A stretch of DNA of 5,152 nucleotides from Candidatus Corynebacterium faecipullorum. Lineage in GTDB: Bacteria; Actinomycetota; Actinomycetes; Mycobacteriales; Mycobacteriaceae. The notes beneath the pieces were generated by a model. That model did no database searches. It was not told the origin of the DNA and saw nothing but the letters and a program-made list of their open reading frames with translations. Position 1 is the first letter of the stretch; the number at the start of each line of letters is the position of its first letter. Positions 4,301-5,152 of the stretch are shown here, piece by piece. The stretch is from positions 1 through 5,152 of the forward strand of contig DXEO01000048.1 in assembly GCA_019114925.1 (NCBI GenBank), written 5' to 3'. The position numbers and the translations under genes were made by a program.

Positions 4301-5152
4301 GCTATGTGGCCCTTTGGCAAAAAGAAGAAGAATGAGAATAAGACCGAGGACGTGGGGAAGACCCCGGATGTCCGTCAAGATGAGGCTGCCCCGGGGGCAG
4401 CAGAGACCTTAGACGATACCGCGGCCAAGGCTCCTGCCGAGTCCAGCGCTGGCCTAGTCCGCGAAGACAACGATGATTCTCATGGTGTTACGGGGCTTAA
4501 GGCCGTGGCACATGATGCCATCAACGGAGAGATGGGCCCCTACGACGGCGATAACGTTGATATCGCCGAGTTCAACTTTGAGGATTTCTCAGTTGGTTTG
4601 CTGGACCTGGGTTCCATGCGCATCCCGCTGCCCAAGGGCTCGCAGGTCCAGGTAGAGATGGGCCAAGACGGCCCGCGCATGCTCCATATTCTTACCCCGC
4701 ACGGCCGCATGACCCCCGTGGTCTTTGCCGCGCCGCGCACGCCAGGGCAATGGGCGGAATCTGCGGAGGATATCGTCCAAGGCTTGGAAGCCGATGGATT
4801 TGCCGCGCACCCAGAGGACGGGCCTTGGGGATCCGAAATTGTTGGATCCAGCGACAAAGGCGGTATCCGCATCATCGGCGTTGAGGGGCCGCGGTGGATG
4901 TACCGATTGACCCTGGCTGCCCCGGCGGGCAAGGAAGAAGAGCTCGCAAAGCTGGGGCGTGAAGTCGTCGCCCGTACCTTCATCTACCGTGGTGAGGAGC
5001 CTATCCTGGCTGGAAGTTCGCTTCCTGTCATGCTGCAGCAGCAACTGGCTGAGCAAGTTCAGCAGGCCCTGAAGGAGCGCCAGCAGCAGGCTGCCGATGC
5101 AGACAACACTGCAGCACCGGAGGCCGCATCAGCTACCGAGGGCGCCGAGAAT
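4298..5152 (+). CDS. DUF3710 family protein, 3' end cut by the window edge
   Basis: Conserved actinobacterial protein of unknown function; 285 codons are present and no stop is reached. The N-terminus MAMWPFGKKKK is basic with an aromatic start, then a charged low-complexity linker (about 12-75, rich in Asp, Glu, Ala, Pro). The conserved core spans about 80-232: GPYDGDNVDIAEFNFEDFSV, LDLGSMRIPLPKGSQVQVEM, GPRMLHILTPHGRMTPVVFA, APRTPGQWAESAEDIVQGLE, GVEGPRWMYRLTLAAP and VARTFIYRGEEPILAG. A glutamine-rich, probably helical tail (about 244-265) leads into an Ala/Glu-rich disordered end. No signal peptide, membrane segment or catalytic motif was seen. By position it matches Rv2696c of M. tuberculosis downstream of dut. 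The core already reaches the usual family length, so only disordered tail is probably missing. The shared transcript with dut is inferred from spacing. Confidence 0.93.
   Translation, partial: MAMWPFGKKKKNENKTEDVGKTPDVRQDEAAPGAAETLDDTAAKAPAESSAGLVREDNDDSHGVTGLKAVAHDAINGEMGPYDGDNVDIAEFNFEDFSVGLLDLGSMRIPLPKGSQVQVEMGQDGPRMLHILTPHGRMTPVVFAAPRTPGQWAESAEDIVQGLEADGFAAHPEDGPWGSEIVGSSDKGGIRIIGVEGPRWMYRLTLAAPAGKEEELAKLGREVVARTFIYRGEEPILAGSSLPVMLQQQLAEQVQQALKERQQQAADADNTAAPEAASATEGAEN

Noticed and set aside
4540..5056. Minus-strand frames of 147 and 155 codons
   Set aside because: Both are antisense to the DUF3710 core, which has conserved residues in the sense frame; they show no domain.

Overview
The window looks like chromosomal DNA of a Corynebacterium or a close relative in the Mycobacteriales. 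The evidence is a SigA whose core matches the actinobacterial primary sigma factor almost residue for residue, a polyphosphate-type ROK glucokinase directly upstream of it, and three actinobacteria-restricted families (DUF4193, DUF3093, DUF3710) clustered around dut. Protein content and moderately high GC fit a corynebacterium; I cannot name the species.

Layout, left to right. On the minus strand lies sigA (bases 1-1425, cut by the left edge and lacking only about its last 10 residues), preceded by a leader of about 200 bases with a good -10 element and two inverted repeats. Upstream of it on the same strand is ppgK (1627-2424). A 333-base stretch without a convincing gene (2425-2757) separates ppgK from a plus-strand DUF4193 gene (2758-3048). 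A DUF3093 membrane protein on the minus strand (3135-3662) converges on DUF4193 and is divergent from dut (3776-4252, plus). A DUF3710 gene (4298 to the right edge, plus) follows dut by 45 bases and is probably in the same operon.

Functionally this is a housekeeping neighbourhood: transcription initiation (SigA), glucose phosphorylation from polyphosphate (PpgK), nucleotide-pool sanitation (Dut) and three conserved proteins of unknown role. The order resembles the M. tuberculosis sigA-ppgK-suhB-Rv2700-Rv2699c-Rv2698-dut-Rv2696c segment as I remember it, but suhB and the Rv2700 counterpart are absent here and the gap holds only non-coding DNA. I see no mobile element, CRISPR array, tRNA or rRNA, and no clear new system. 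The items most worth a second look are the tandem AKKT array in SigA, the palindromes in the sigA and ppgK leaders, the apparent loss of suhB with a small well-initiated ORF in the gap, and the probable leaderless starts.
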